Assembly (NCBI GenBank): GCA_964007475.1
Contig: OZ023275.1
Location: forward strand, 27,085,433 to 27,149,432
Length of the DNA stretch: 64,000 bases
Direction: 5' to 3'
From: Hybos culiciformis
Taxonomy: Eukaryota > Arthropoda > Insecta > Diptera > Hybotidae
In this document: positions 1 to 11,200 of the stretch, in pieces
Position numbering within the stretch: the first letter of the stretch is position 1
Layout: every line of letters starts with the position of its first letter
Notes under the pieces: model-generated
What the model was told of the DNA's origin: nothing
Database searches by the model: none
The model's input: only the letters and a program-made list of their open reading frames with translations
Position numbers and translations under genes: made by a program

Positions 1-2903
1 TAAACCAATTATATCAAAATGTATATGAATGTTGGCGAATTAAAAATAAATAAAAATCATTCAAGAAATGGAAATTTTAAGGAAGATGACTATAATTGTC
101 GATCATACCATCCAATTGATTTCACAAAATATAAGCATATATCATTAGGCCGACGAAATTAATTTATTTCCTTTTTCCTTCTCTTGACGAGGAAGTTATA
201 TCTGATGTACAACTTAAATAAACATATGAAACAAAGTCATCAACCTGAAGAAATTAATTTCACCAAATTAAATGTAATTAGAATTATAAACAATTAAAAC
301 AAAAAAACAATATTTAAAACTACGTATATAATTTATGACCGAATCGATGGTGGTTCAATAAATAAAATGATTGATTGTTAAAAAAAAATAAATTTAAATA
401 CATATAAGATTCAGATACAATGTTTATATTTTTTTCTTGTTCAAAATGTGTGATCCAATGCCAGCCCCAACCACCCATTTTGTTATAGACTATATTTAAA
501 GTAAGTTAAATGTCTAAAAAAAAAAGCCAAACATAAAGATATTATCTTCTTATTTTTTTTTTTTTGAACAGAATTATATGTATACATAAATATATAATTC
601 TCTTAACTTGAATTTAACGAAATCATTCATCATCAACAGCAAAAAAAAAATAAAAATAAATAATTGTTTAATAAACCATAAATCCATTGTTGATCCATCA
701 AGTAAAAAAAAAAAAAAACAAAATAATAATAAATTTTATTTGATCATAAATCAATAATAATTACTTTCCTTTTGGCATATTTTTCTTTCGATAATTTCAA
801 GTAAACAATATTAGTTTTTTCTTGAAAATTTACTTAATAAGATATAAAAATAGCCTATTAGAAGCTTTAGTAAAAAAAAATAATAATAATTTTTTTCACA
901 AACCATAGTTTTTAAGCCATATCTAAATAATCTATGCTTATTTAAATTTTATTAAAATTTAAAATGATGTGGATCGAACGTGGCTTGACTCGGATCGCAT
1001 CTTATAGCAGATTTCAATTTTTGTTTCACGTTAGGTTATAAATATTATGTTTTACACATGATATGCTTCCTGGTGTTTAGCTCTCGAAATCTTTGATTTA
1101 TAAAATATTTAATCGTAACTCAAATTTTCAGCCAATATTTATTCCGAATTCTGTCCAAAGTGTTTTATGCTTCATGTTTTTTGTGTTTTATGAACCAAAT
1201 TTTCGCGCATTATAATTTATAAACATTTTAAATGGCATATAAATTATTAGACGAAATCAAAAACCTGATTATAATATCGTAACTACGTATAGCATATAGT
1301 AAACATAATATATTAATACAATGTTAGGAATGAACTGGATATATTCTACAAAGTTAAAATTATTTCAAAAGTTGATTATCTGTCTATAAGAAATAATTGC
1401 TTATTTGAATAATAACTTTATTTATCATGAAATAATTAGGTATCAAAAATCTTAAAAAAAATAAAGGAAGACAGAAAATAATTATGCACCATGTTTAGAA
1501 AATTGTTATTTAATAATTAATAGATGTGGCTCCCAGAAAAAATCGATTTAATTTTTGAATTTATTTCTCTTTCATTCATTTCAACTTATTTTTTCTGCAT
1601 AATGCTGCAAATTATTACACAGTTTTGTTAATCTGGTGGTGCCTTAAAACTATAAAAATTTCATTACTATTATTAAAGTAACTTTTATAGATTCAGAAGT
1701 TATCATCATCCAATTTCTATATACCTTTAATAAAACATTTATTAAAAATGTTGGTTATAAAAAAAAAAGTAAATTTGTTTGAACAACTTAAGGAAATCAT
1801 TTTAAAATTAGAGTTAATTAATCAATAATATTTCTTTTTGTGGACACTTGTGCGAAGAGGTGCTCAATGTCATTGCATTTTTAATTCTGGCTCTACAGGC
1901 CTAAATTAATAAATAAAAATAAGAATGTTTACAATGTTCCAAATACACAATCCAAATTCGAATTAAGTATTTCGAAACATTATTTTCTATGTGAATTATG
2001 TTACCTTTTTGAATTGACGTTCTTTAAAACTTACTTCAAACTGATTTTACTAAGAAAGTAATAATAACACTTTTACTTTTTATTTGGCAGAAAAATTATT
2101 TTTAATATTTTGTATATTTTTATATATTTTTTATAGAAACAATGTAAAATATATGGAGGCATTTCTTTCATTTTGAAACCATATTATTATTATAGTATCA
2201 TGATTTTAGGTTGTCATGTATGTGAAAATTACATGGATAAGACGAATTAAATGTATTTTGTTTGCCATCACCAGTGAAATATGGAAAAACATAAATTTAT
2301 TTATTTTTTTTCGAAATTTTAGAATTCAAGGTCCAAGTTAATAAAAAATTATTATGGGAATTCTTGTTCTGGAATAAGATTTTCTGTCTACAAATTTATA
2401 AGAAAATTCATTCAATATATGTGATATTTTATATTTTATTGTTTACTTTAACATTTAAGTTGATAATGTAAAGTTGATAATGTAAGGTTAAAGGTTTTTA
2501 GTACGTTGTTGGAAGATCATAGCTTAAATTTTTTTAAGCCTATTATAAAATTTTTGTATATGATACTAAACTAAACTGTGGTACTTATCATTGTACCCTA
2601 AGGAAGAAAAATAAATAAAAAATTAACGCAGTCTCTGTTTAACACGGTACCCTATATACTTTACTCAAAATATTGCCTCAGGAAATGTGTCTACATTTTT
2701 AATTTTATCCCAAAACGTTTGGTTTTGAGTGAAAAAAAATATTTTTTTTATTAAAAAAAAGTTTTTTTTTTGGTTTTACTTTATTTTAATAAATCTTATA
2801 TTATATTTACGTATAAATCCTTTACATATAAAGGGATAATGAGTTCGATGAATAACAAAAAGCTTTTAAACACTTGTCGTATAATTAATTTCAAATCGTA
2901 GTT
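1..2903. other. AT-rich non-coding stretch
   Basis: No gene is supported here. The sequence is dominated by A and T runs, with stop codons in every frame. Small patches of higher GC occur at about 440-490, 960-1040 and 1850-1900. They hold short open stretches on both strands without a complete gene structure. The first patch is treated separately as a possible terminal exon on the minus strand. Confidence 0.6.
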
Positions 2904-3152
2904 CTAAGATATGTTTTCAGTGGACTTTTTGGCTCTGATTACGGACAGGGTACGTATCAGGCCATATTTAAATTGATATTTACAGATCGGAATAATTGAG
3001 GTATAATTTTTAGCGGAACCGACATAAAGAATTTTATTTAAATTATTATTTTCTAGACAAGTTTTCAAATATTTCATACGACATCTTATGTCTTCTAAGC
3101 TTAAATGGATCCCGATCCCGAAATAATGATTAATGCAATTGATTAATTTCAT
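2904..3152 (-). CDS. Unrecognised 82-residue ORF, possibly a remnant
   Basis: This is an 82-codon open frame on the minus strand, starting at ATG (3152) and ending at TAG. It is richer in G+C than its surroundings, and its composition looks more like protein than a chance AT-rich frame (mixed charged, Gly, Cys and Tyr residues). Residues 10-30 (FGIGIHLSLEDIR then RMKYLK) resemble the recognition-helix part of Myb/SANT-like DNA-binding domains found in some transposases and transcription factors. That is a resemblance only. There is no supporting upstream exon, signal peptide or membrane span. The ORF lies 1 kb from a LINE, so it may be a fragment of another mobile element. It could also be a chance frame. 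Confidence 0.3.
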   Translation of the reverse strand: MKLINCINHYFGIGIHLSLEDIRCRMKYLKTCLENNNLNKILYVGSAKNYTSIIPICKYQFKYGLIRTLSVIRAKKSTENIS

Positions 3153-4105
3153 GATGATGTAATGCTAGAATTACTGCACCATTATTTCATTCGAAATCAG
3201 AAGTTATTAAGACTCTTGTATTTTCTACAATTTATTTTATATTTAATTTAAATTTAAATTTAATTCCCGGCTAATTTATTGGCACATGAATTGGGCTGAG
3301 ATAAAGAATAAAAACATATTCTAGAAGAAACAAGAGTTTTAATTAATTTCAGTTTCGAATAATAATATCGCAATTGACAAATAGTATACAAATATTTAAA
3401 ATCTATAAATTTTTTTGTGATTCTGATCATTGCAGTGTACACATAATGTCAATAATTTTATTTGATTGTCAAAGTACAAAAAGTAAATATATATCTATGT
3501 ATTAAGCTATGCCAAATATTTTTGACTACTAATTTATTAGGACCAAGACACTCAGCATATTTTTATTCCTGAAAGTTTACTTAAGTTTGAATGGAAGATC
3601 AGGATAGGTTTTTTTAAGCAGATACCCTCATTGTGTATTATACGTTCAAAACTAATTTATACGTTATTTAGATTAAGATTAATGACTTTAATTTTAAAAC
3701 TTATTATTTTGAAATTAAAACAAAAAAAAATGTATTAATATATAAAAAAATAAGAAAAATATTTGATTCTAGAAATGAAATATTGATCAATTTTCCTGTC
3801 TGCAAAAAAAAGATCGATTTCTTATAATGTATGTAGAAAAATTTTAGTTTCATTTCAATTTCAAATTTATGATTTTAAAAATGACCATCATTCACAAAAA
3901 TAAAAAAATAATAATAAAAATTAACTCAAATCTTATAATTATTTTGTCCGAAAGAAGAGTTAACATTTTAGAGGATATTTATTTATTATTTTGATTTTTA
4001 ACTTGTTATAAACAATAATTTTCTTATTTCTGACCAGTTAGTATAGTAGTTCATTATGAAAAGAAGGCACGGTTAGTTTTATTTAGAAAAAAAATTAAGA
4101 AATTG
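3153..4105. other. AT-rich non-coding stretch before the LINE 3' end
   Basis: Nothing coding is supported. It contains homopolymer runs and a short TTTAAAT-rich motif near 3240-3262. It ends at the tail of the minus-strand LINE. Confidence 0.6.
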
Positions 4106-4135
4106 TTTATTCATTTATTCATTCATTTATTTTTT
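4106..4135 (-). repeat. Simple-repeat 3' tail of the LINE
   Basis: On the minus strand this is a tail of four- and five-base units (AAATGAATG and variants) directly after the non-coding 3' end of the element. Tandem short-unit tails mark the target-primed 3' end in many Jockey-type LINEs. It therefore sets the 3' boundary of the insertion. Confidence 0.6.
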
Positions 4136-4375
4136 CCAAGCTGATATAATACATTTACATTATAATTACTTATATTTAGAGATTTAGTATCCTATGCTAC
4201 TTTACTACTAAGAAATTTATGTTATTACTTTATGACTAATTCTATATTTTTATCGAAACATTTAATATAGGAAAAAGCTAAAACCTATTTGACTTCTTTA
4301 AAACTAGTACTAGCTTACTATCTTACATAATAATTAACTAACCTAAGGGAAATATTTACAAAAGGATATTGGGGA

Positions 4376-5419
4376 TTATACACTATTTGCAAAATTAATT
4401 ATTTCAGAATTTTCCGATCTTATGCATCTTTCGTTGAAATTAAAACTTAATTCATTGATTTTTTCGTATATAGTCTTAGCTTTAACCAAAGAATGTAAAA
4501 TCTCAATTCTAGTATATCTGGATCTATTTAAAATCATTCTAAGCAGCTTATTTTGAGCCGTTTGAAGTTTTTTAATATGACATTTAGCAGCACCAAACCA
4601 GATTGGGGAAGCATATGTCCAAATAGCTTGGAAAATGGTTTTAAAAATCAAGATTTTGTTATTTATATTTAAGTTGGAGTTTCTGTTTATTAATGGATAT
4701 AACATATATGTTAGCTTGTTAGTTTTATCAATTGAAAGTGCTATGTGTTGCTTAAAGATTAATTTCTTATCCATAGTAAGACCTAAATATTTAATGTTAT
4801 CACTCCATTCAATGTCCTCATTACAAAATTTTATATTTCTAGAAGGCAATTTAGTCCAAGCTCGGTTTCTCGTAAAAAACATAGCCTTTGTTTTCGAATT
4901 GTTAACCTTGATTTTCCACGAGATAAAATATTCATTTAATAATTTTAAGGCACTTTCCAATGAAATTAAAATTTGATTAGGGTTTGGAGAAGAGGAGTAT
5001 ATAGCAGTATCATCTGCATATACTGATAGGGAGCAGTTGTTTAATGTAGGTAAGTCTGAAGTATATATAGAATATAATAAAGGTGAAATTATTGACCCTT
5101 GGGGGACGCCAGCTGTGAAAAGAATTGTTTTGGACCTATCCCTACCTAGTTTGACTTCAAATTTTCTGTTTTCGAGAAAGTTTTTTATTATTTTAATTAA
5201 GTAATTTGGAAATTTGAATTTTATCAATTTAAATATCAGTCCTTCATGCCACACACTATCAAAAGCCGCTTGTATGTCTAATAAAGCTACCCCAGTCGAA
5301 CATTTATCTTTAAATTTGTCTTTGATATGATTTGTAATCCTATTAAGAGGATGAATGGTACTGCAATATTTTCGAAATCCGAACTGTATATTCGGAAGAA
5401 TTTTTTTTTTCTTCCGCAA
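4376..5419 (-). CDS. LINE ORF2, reverse transcriptase palm and C-terminal part
   Basis: This is the continuation of ORF2 in a second frame, 347 codons as drawn from a non-biological ATG. It contains the core reverse transcriptase motifs in order: QFGFR (12-16), the first catalytic Asp in LLDIQAAFD (D48), VPQGSIISP (105-113), the YADD box (134-137) and LGLTMDKKL near 215. The downstream thumb-like region and the Jockey-type C terminus reach a stop at 4376. All three catalytic aspartates are present, so the enzyme would be active in sequence terms apart from the frameshift joining it to the endonuclease half. Opposite-strand open frames across this interval are shadows. Confidence 0.9.
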   Translation of the reverse strand: MRKKKKILPNIQFGFRKYCSTIHPLNRITNHIKDKFKDKCSTGVALLDIQAAFDSVWHEGLIFKLIKFKFPNYLIKIIKNFLENRKFEVKLGRDRSKTILFTAGVPQGSIISPLLYSIYTSDLPTLNNCSLSVYADDTAIYSSSPNPNQILISLESALKLLNEYFISWKIKVNNSKTKAMFFTRNRAWTKLPSRNIKFCNEDIEWSDNIKYLGLTMDKKLIFKQHIALSIDKTNKLTYMLYPLINRNSNLNINNKILIFKTIFQAIWTYASPIWFGAAKCHIKKLQTAQNKLLRMILNRSRYTRIEILHSLVKAKTIYEKINELSFNFNERCIRSENSEIINFANSV

Positions 5420-7058
5420 CGCATTCTAACTCGATTTTTAATATTTTTTCAAAAATTTTACCAAAAATGGGCAGTAAACTAATTGGTCTGTATGAATCCG
5501 GAGAATTATGCGGTTTACCAGGCTTAGGTATAGGAATTACTTGGGCGATTTTCCAACAGTCAGGGAAATAATTCAATTTTAAACAAGCATTGTAAATATG
5601 CATTAAGTATTCAATCCCTGAATTAGGAAGGGCTTTAATATAATTCATGAGAATCCCATCATTACCTGGAGCTTTATGTGGTTTCATACTTTTTATTATA
5701 TTTTTTATCATATTTTTAGTAATAATTAATTCTATTTCTGAACTTGAGTCGAAAGTTGAACTATTATACTCCCGCAGGGAGTTGTTAACCATTTTATTGA
5801 CGTCACCATTACCTAAATTAGCCGAAATACGATGATTAAATGAAAAATTCTGTGCTAAAATATTAGCCTTATCTTTATTGGTAATGAATTTTTTATTGTC
5901 CTTAAGAAGTGGAGGAATTATTTTATTTTTGCATTTAAGTAATTTCGTTATTTTCCAGAATGGCTTGCTTGAGTTCTGGAAACTCGCAATTAATTTATTC
6001 CATTTTGTGTTTCTAAATTCAGAGATTTTGTATGAAATACTTGAGTTCAAAAATTTCAATCTGGCTAAGTCTATTGGTACTCGAAAATTAACCCAAGCTT
6101 TTCTGGTCTTATTTCTAAGTTTTATTAAATTTAAAATATCTGTGGGAAGTTTTTTTTGTACTTTACTTTTATTGTTTAATTTAGGCACCGACCTATCGAT
6201 TGCTTCTTTTATAATCTCGATCAATTTACTTATTAAAATGTTAATTTCACTCGTATTTGAAATATTAAGATTACTATAACTACCTGATTCTAACACTTTT
6301 GAATTTATAAAACTTTTGTAATATTTCCAATCAGCTTTTTTGAAATTATATTTTATGTCATTAGCAAGAATTGGTTCAGAGGAAATTTGAATACAAACAG
6401 GGAGATGGTCAGAGGAAAGGTTCTGTAACGTGTATGGTACAGAAGTGGTAGTCGGACAGTTAGTTAAAAACAAGTCTAAAGTTGAAGGATTGCTTTTCAG
6501 TGAATGTGGAATGTAGGTAGGATCATCAGGGTTAAGTAATGTAATCGGATGTGAATTGACCAATTGGTTCAACATATTTCCCCACGTGTTAGCTTTCAGA
6601 CAGCCCCAGTTTTTGTGCCTGCAATTAAAATCCCCCCCTATTAAGAAATCATTTTTGTTTCTTAGAAATTTACATAGATCCCTCCTAAATAATTTTTTTT
6701 TCATCAGATTGGCATTTCCCCCAGGGAAATACACTGAGAAAATTTGCATGGGTGAAGAATTTACTAATTCTATTTCTATTCCTATTGCTTCAATAGATTT
6801 AGAATAAATGTCAGCTATTGGTTTGTGCTTTATTGTTTTTTTTATTGCGATGCAAACCCCACCACCTCTGGACTCCTCTCTATCCTTTCTGTAACAAATA
6901 TAATTAGAATTAGAGAAAGATATATCAAATTTTAACCATGTTTCACAAATTAGACCTATGTCAATATTATTATTATGCATAAAATCGAAAAATTCCAAAT
7001 TTTTATTTTTAATGCCTCTAGCATTCCAAGAAATTATTTTAAGAGATTTAGGATTCAT
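5343..7058 (-). CDS. LINE ORF2, endonuclease domain and start of reverse transcriptase (interrupted)
   Basis: The first 571 codons of ORF2. Residues 5-220 form an apurinic-like (APE) endonuclease with the expected catalytic signature: N12 in SWNARG, E39 in CETW, D143 and N145 in GGDFNC, D195 in the STLDLFL stretch and the final SDH at 216-218. This enzyme nicks target DNA to prime reverse transcription. Near the C terminus lies the start of the reverse transcriptase fingers (KPHKAPGNDGI, then IPIPKPGK and YRPISLL). The frame leaves the reverse transcriptase at an A10 run about 5401-5411. The last roughly 20 residues are out-of-frame noise before a stop at 5343. The rest of the enzyme continues in another frame at 4376-5419. 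One extra A in the run explains the break. Confidence 0.9.
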   Translation of the reverse strand: MNPKSLKIISWNARGIKNKNLEFFDFMHNNNIDIGLICETWLKFDISFSNSNYICYRKDREESRGGGVCIAIKKTIKHKPIADIYSKSIEAIGIEIELVNSSPMQIFSVYFPGGNANLMKKKLFRRDLCKFLRNKNDFLIGGDFNCRHKNWGCLKANTWGNMLNQLVNSHPITLLNPDDPTYIPHSLKSNPSTLDLFLTNCPTTTSVPYTLQNLSSDHLPVCIQISSEPILANDIKYNFKKADWKYYKSFINSKVLESGSYSNLNISNTSEINILISKLIEIIKEAIDRSVPKLNNKSKVQKKLPTDILNLIKLRNKTRKAWVNFRVPIDLARLKFLNSSISYKISEFRNTKWNKLIASFQNSSKPFWKITKLLKCKNKIIPPLLKDNKKFITNKDKANILAQNFSFNHRISANLGNGDVNKMVNNSLREYNSSTFDSSSEIELIITKNMIKNIIKSMKPHKAPGNDGILMNYIKALPNSGIEYLMHIYNACLKLNYFPDCWKIAQVIPIPKPGKPHNSPDSYRPISLLPIFGKIFEKILKIELECVAEEKKNSSEYTVRISKILQYHSSS

Positions 7059-8151
7059 TATTATAAAGATATTTAATAGCTAAGCTAGTTATAACATTAA
7101 ATTGTTCGTGTTTATTAGTACAATTTTTTAATTTATTCATAAGTTCATTTAAAAGATTACTAATTTCGCTAAAACTAAATAAGTTTGGATTCGAGGTACA
7201 ATTGTTTGACACATTACGTTTGACAGCATCCGCATAATTCAAATTAAAATTTTGCATTTCATTATGTTTTTGACCTATGTTTCTCACGGGCAGAAAAGGA
7301 AAATTATTTAAGTTATTCAAATTATTATTTACAGGACTAGAATATTTATTTAGATGTTTTCGTTCATTTTTTTGTGATTTTGTTTGTAACTGTAGATATT
7401 TTAGCCGGCTTGGGCAATCTCGAGATGATGCGTGATGTTCACCCGCACAATTAATGCATTTCAGTTTTTCATCTGATTGAATACAAATCTTAGTGTTGTG
7501 ATTACCCGAACATTTAGCACAGTATGATTTTAAATGACATTGATTTGCCCCGTGACCAAACATTTGGCAGTTGTAGCACTGCGTGGGCTTGTTTGGGATT
7601 TTTCTTTGATAATCCCAGCCCACCACCGTGTTAAAAATATATTTATGATTCTGACGTAGTTCTTGTAATTTTATGGTTCCTCTTTCAATATACACAAGAT
7701 AGAAGTATGTGCCTTCACCATTATTTTTTTTTATTAATTTAATTTCCGTACATTTGATTTTTTGTCTTTTTAATTCGTCTAATAGCTCTTCATTTTTAAT
7801 TACATGGAGTCCACGCAAAATTACTTTAAAAGGTTTATTTTGTTTTTTTTCAAACGTAAAGTATTCTAAATCATTGTTTGCAAATAACTTATTTACCTTT
7901 TCTAAATCTTCGTTTGTTTTGCAGAAAACTTTTATACCCATTGAAATGTTTTTAATGTTGTAGTCTAGAATTCCATTGTTCTTTAATAATTTGTGGATAT
8001 CTTCGGATTTGGATTTAATCACACAGATAGGTGGAATGTCCAACTTCTTAGTAGTTACCTGCTCATTGGCGACTTCTGTGGTTTCGCAAATGTCATCGTT
8101 GTCATCAACCATTAAATCTGCGAACCGATTTTTGAAGTTTGACTGGCTCAT
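7048..8151 (-). CDS. LINE ORF1, Gag-like nucleic-acid-binding protein
   Basis: A 367-residue ORF1 protein of a Jockey-type LINE. It would bind element RNA and form the ribonucleoprotein particle. Residues about 105-185 look like the PRE_C2HC-type region that precedes the knuckles in Jockey and TART Gag proteins. Three CCHC zinc knuckles follow at residues 192-205 (C192, C195, H200, C205), 211-223 (C211, C214, H218, C223) and 232-246 (C232, C235, H239 or H240, C246). The C-terminal third is Asn-rich and low in complexity. The ATG at 8151 is the first in frame. The stop overlaps the start of ORF2 (ATGAATCCTAA), so ORF2 may be translated by reinitiation. The frame is intact. Confidence 0.9.
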   Translation of the reverse strand: MSQSNFKNRFADLMVDDNDDICETTEVANEQVTTKKLDIPPICVIKSKSEDIHKLLKNNGILDYNIKNISMGIKVFCKTNEDLEKVNKLFANNDLEYFTFEKKQNKPFKVILRGLHVIKNEELLDELKRQKIKCTEIKLIKKNNGEGTYFYLVYIERGTIKLQELRQNHKYIFNTVVGWDYQRKIPNKPTQCYNCQMFGHGANQCHLKSYCAKCSGNHNTKICIQSDEKLKCINCAGEHHASSRDCPSRLKYLQLQTKSQKNERKHLNKYSSPVNNNLNNLNNFPFLPVRNIGQKHNEMQNFNLNYADAVKRNVSNNCTSNPNLFSFSEISNLLNELMNKLKNCTNKHEQFNVITSLAIKYLYNNES

Positions 8152-8230
8152 AATACCAAGTTGACCAAGACTTATATGATGAAAAGAATTTGATTGAATT
8201 TTAGATAATGGCTCATTAGAGCCAATATCA

Positions 8231-11200
8231 TTAATTTTTCTTTTGTTTTTAATTATTAATAGACCTTATACCTCAATTAATTATATTAATGAAACACAAA
8301 AAAAAGAAGAAAGATCACGTGTTTCTTTAAAAGAAATATATATGTGTAAATATGTATTTCTATTAAAAACAACTATGATATCTACAAAAAATAATTGCTT
8401 TATAATACGTCCGTATTGCTCAGAAGAGAGAATTGAACTGAATTGTTTATTATTATTAAAATTTTGTTATTCTTTATTTCTTATGATGGATTTAGAAGCG
8501 GAAAATGTTATTTTATCAATTGTAATTAATCACAATTTGAAGTTATTGCTTCAAAACTAGATTTATCGTTATAATGCCTTTTCGTTATCGTTATTGTTAA
8601 TATGTTGCGATTTCAATAATCATATTAAATTTTTGATATTGAAGTTAGAAAATTCAAAAATTCAACAATGAAGACTCAGAAATGGTGTTTGAAATAAATT
8701 GATGTCAATTGTAGTATATATATAAAATTTTTTTGAATTATGTAGTTTGATTTTTAAAAATTTATAGACTTGCAACTTGCAAGAAAAAGAAAATATGCTC
8801 TACATACATAGTGCAATTATAAATTTGAACATTAAAAGAATAAAAATTAAATATACATATATTTTGTTTTTGTTTCTGCCGCTTTAAAACTGAATTTTTT
8901 TTTTTTCGAAATCCTTATTGTGTAAAAAGATCAAAAGTAACTAAAGATAGAAAAACCATTAATAACTGAAGTTTATGTCTCGAGGCGCTTTAAATTTTTT
9001 TGTTATTCACTCTAAAAATTTGAAAACAAAATTTCGTTTTATCTTAAAACAGGAATTTTAGACGCATAATTTAACAAATTATGATAAAGTTAACCATTAT
9101 TACGAGAACATGATTAATATATTGCTAAAAATTATCTTATTTTTTATAATTTCGCGCAACTATTACATTTAAAAAATAAAAATTCTAGCATGGATTTGCT
9201 GCCGAAGTTCGAAATTTTCAGGACTTTAAAGAATATAAAATAATTATGAGAAATTTTTCAAGTCTAATAGAGTTCAACGTGATATTCGGTGATTTTTTTC
9301 AATATTTCATTTTATTTTTAGCAGTAAAAGCAAACTTGGCGCCAAAGTTATACTTTCTTAAACTCTTAATTTTAGGGAAGATATTGTGCAAGTTCATATG
9401 CGAAGAATTAAGAATTTAAAAACTTCTTTTTTTTTACAATAAATAAAATATCAATAATTTTTGTATCAAAATTTTTAAAGTGTATATAAAAAATATAATA
9501 ATATAATATATAGGATGAATTTATTTTTATATTTTTATTGCAATTTTTTTTTTTTTTATATTTTGGCATTAAAAAACCATGCTAAATTCAAATTTTACCA
9601 CCAACTAATTTGTTTAGAAAAATTTTAAATTTGATTTTGATTTACGATTTTCAGTTCTCTAAGAGCTCCTGTCAGTTATTGATTGAAAACTTTAGTGATA
9701 GCAATGAATGATTGCAGTTAATTTCTCTAGCATATAATTTTCTTAATAAATGAAAAGCGATCGGTAGTAAAATTAAATTATGTTTATTTGGAGCAAAATA
9801 TAAATAAAGAAAAAATATAACGATTTTTATGACTGCAAAATTAACAGTTGAGAATGAAATATAAATGGCTTTTAGCTTCAGAGGTTTAACTTTAACAAAA
9901 ACAGTAGCTAATAGCTTTCGATAACTTGACAGCTGAAAGTAAAAGAAAGATTTAAGAATACTCATTCATTAATTTTGATTTAATTTTTTTTTTTATTTTG
10001 TTTTTATTTTTATACACATAATATGGGGTTTTACCTTGCAAAATTTAAATTAGATTTGAAACTAATGGTGCGTAAGTGATCAGTCAGTCATAAAAAGTCT
10101 AAGAGAAATAAAAAAGGTGGATTGATTGAAGGTTTTTTTTTATTTTAATGGACATTGAAATTAATTTTATTATAATTTTGTTGTAAATGTAATTGTATAA
10201 TAGCGCATTATTATTGTTAACAGAATTAATGGTATTTATTTAATATTAATTTTGTTGAGATGTTGTCAGAATTCTTTTGCAGAATTAAGTTGAAATGTTT
10301 AATGCGGCCGAATTAATCCAAATTTTTAGAAAATTTGAAACTTTAAATGCTAAAAGTACTTGCAGCTGTGAGTTCTATGAATAAAATTGGCATTTTAAGA
10401 ACGCGATTGTACATAACATTCAGAAAAATAAATGTTTATGGTTGTGGCATTACAGCTACTCTCGCCACTTATAATAGGGAGAATCTTCAAATTTACATAT
10501 AAAAAAGAAAATTTTTTTTCTACTTTTCAACACTTAAAATATAGGAAATTAGGAATTGAAAAGAATTTTATTTTATTGAGCTTGCTAAAATAAAAGATGA
10601 TGAGCTTGCTAAAATAAAAGATAATGATGAAATTTTTTCTTTTCACAAAAGTTCAATTTAATTTACTGTTTACTTGCATACATGTATATATTTGATTATC
10701 ATAATAAATATTTTTTAATTAATTTTAGTGAATACCAAACGTTCGTAAAAACATTGGAAAAAAAAATGAAAAACCATGGAAATGGGCAATTTTGTTTTTT
10801 AATTCATATCTCAGACTTCATATCAAAAGATAAAATCCACATTATGAGGATTCGCACTGAGAGTTAATGTAATTAATGCGTTAAATTAAATAAAAAATAA
10901 CGAAACCTTTACAAAAAAAAATATATACAATGTGCAGTACGTGTTTACATACATCAGATGATTGAATATGTATGCATCTAAAACACGCCTTTTTATCAAT
11001 AAATTAGTTCTAGACCAACCTAACACAAAGCTCAAGAAATTATATTTTTGATAAAAAAAAAAATTAAATAAATAAAACTTTAATAAATTCCTAAAACAAA
11101 ATGGAAATTTAATAAAATTGAAAAAAAAAAAAAAAACTCCAGACGCCAATAATATTTTGCGCGGGCTTTTCCTTCAAATATATAATAAATTTTATATAGA

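Larger units (their letters stand above)
4106..8230 (-). mobile_element. Jockey-like non-LTR retrotransposon, nearly full length
   Basis: This is a LINE read from right to left. It has two ORFs in the order gag (7048-8151) then endonuclease plus reverse transcriptase (4376-7058), overlapping by 11 bases, which is the usual Jockey-clade arrangement. The 3' tail is not a plain poly-A but a run of AAATGAATG/AAATAAATG-type units (4106-4135 on the plus strand reads as repeated TTTATTCA), as in several insect Jockey families. The element is damaged by one frameshift in an A10 run near 5401-5411. The 5' limit near 8230 is approximate: I see about 80 bases of possible 5' UTR upstream of the gag start. 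I could not identify a target-site duplication by eye. Because the frames are otherwise open, the insertion looks fairly young. Confidence 0.88.

Noticed and set aside
4635..8164. Several plus-strand ORFs of 62-133 residues
   Set aside because: They are antisense shadows of the LINE gag and reverse transcriptase frames, rich in Phe, Leu and Ile, with no motifs.
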